Positions 6,042 to 6,354 of a stretch of 6,354 nucleotides of DNA are shown in pieces. Every line of letters begins with the position of its first letter. The stretch's first letter is position 1. This DNA comes from Dehalococcoidia bacterium (GTDB taxonomy: Bacteria; Chloroflexota; Dehalococcoidia; GIF9; AB-539-J10). The stretch spans positions 1 through 6,354 of the forward strand of contig JAUVYD010000095.1 in NCBI GenBank assembly GCA_030603265.1, written 5' to 3'. The translations under genes and the position numbers were made by a program. The notes below the pieces were generated by a model. The model worked only from the letters and a program-made list of their open reading frames with translations. It searched no databases and had not been told where the DNA came from.

Positions 6042-6354
6042 CTACAACACCGCGTTCAGGAGGCCCCCGACGGTCAACGCAGACAGCAGCATTATCCCTG
6101 TGGACTTGGCCGTGTCTCCGGGCCCCAGTTCCCGCAGCAGCACAGCGAACGTCGCCACGCAGGGGAAGGACATAGCAAGGACAACGCTGGCGACGACGAG
6201 TTGCTCGGGCGTGAGTCCGAGCGGCGCCAGCAATCCGAGCGCAACATCCTTCCTTAGAAAACCGACGGCCAGCGCGACGATGGACTCGCTCGGCAATCCA
6301 AGGACCTTGGTCATCAGCGGTGCGGCCACGCGTGCCAGTGTGTCGAACGCTCCC
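6042..6354 (-). CDS. feoB: C-terminal part of a FeoB-like ferrous iron transport protein
   Basis: The frame is open to the right edge, so only the last 103 residues are present and the start is outside. In order they show AFDTLARVAAPLMTKVLGLP, then GFLRKDVALGLLAPLGLTPEQ, then SFPCVATFAVLLRELG and a final hydrophobic helix. The FLRKD segment, the Pro-Cys-x-Ala-Thr motif in a membrane helix and the ELG that follows are characteristic of the end of FeoB, within the second Gate (nucleoside recognition) region. FeoB is an inner-membrane Fe(II) importer with an N-terminal GTPase domain, which is not in this window. A stand-alone Gate-domain membrane protein is the main alternative. The GTG at 6329 is internal, because homology continues upstream of it. 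Confidence 0.8.
   Translation of the reverse strand, partial: GAFDTLARVAAPLMTKVLGLPSESIVALAVGFLRKDVALGLLAPLGLTPEQLVVASVVLAMSFPCVATFAVLLRELGPGDTAKSTGIMLLSALTVGGLLNAVL

Noticed and set aside
5919..6257. A 112-codon + strand frame
   Set aside because: It is antisense to the feoB-like end, has no recognisable sequence, and would run through the terminator-like hairpin.

Overview
This is a GC-rich, gene-dense bacterial window with no RNA gene, CRISPR array, insertion sequence or phage gene that I can see. The gene set resembles Chloroflexota, perhaps Dehalococcoidia: a PAC2-family protein, a monocarboxylate-type MFS permease next to VOC genes, and a surface protein joining a caspase-like domain to GEVED and DUF11-like modules. 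This placement is recalled from gene style and is only tentative.

Layout. Bases 1-2694 (+) hold the 3' part of a large modular, probably secreted protein. Its order is an unassigned N-terminal segment, a GEVED-type beta module, a proline-rich linker, a caspase-like (clan CD) peptidase domain with a visible His/Cys pair, a CxCxCxC motif, a DUF11-like module and a final beta-rich domain. The start lies outside the window. All other genes are on the minus strand. Reading in their direction from the right edge, these are: the C-terminal end of a FeoB-like ferrous iron transporter (6354-6042); a 278-base gap with a terminator-like hairpin and a good sigma70-type promoter; a PAC2-family gene (5763-4852); a 148-base gap with a G-run/pyrimidine tract; an MFS permease (4703-3489); a decayed VOC-like gene (3459-3186); and an intact VOC (glyoxalase-fold) gene (3152-2751). 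The last one converges on the large + strand gene.

How they work together. The permease, the VOC remnant and the intact VOC gene are closely spaced on one strand and look like a small operon, plausibly for uptake and conversion of a small organic acid or CoA-linked compound; the substrate is unknown. PAC2 appears to have its own promoter. FeoB and the caspase-like surface protein show no functional link to it.

The best leads are the domain architecture and cysteine motifs of the caspase-like protein, and the frame-disrupted VOC remnant that keeps a strong ribosome binding site.
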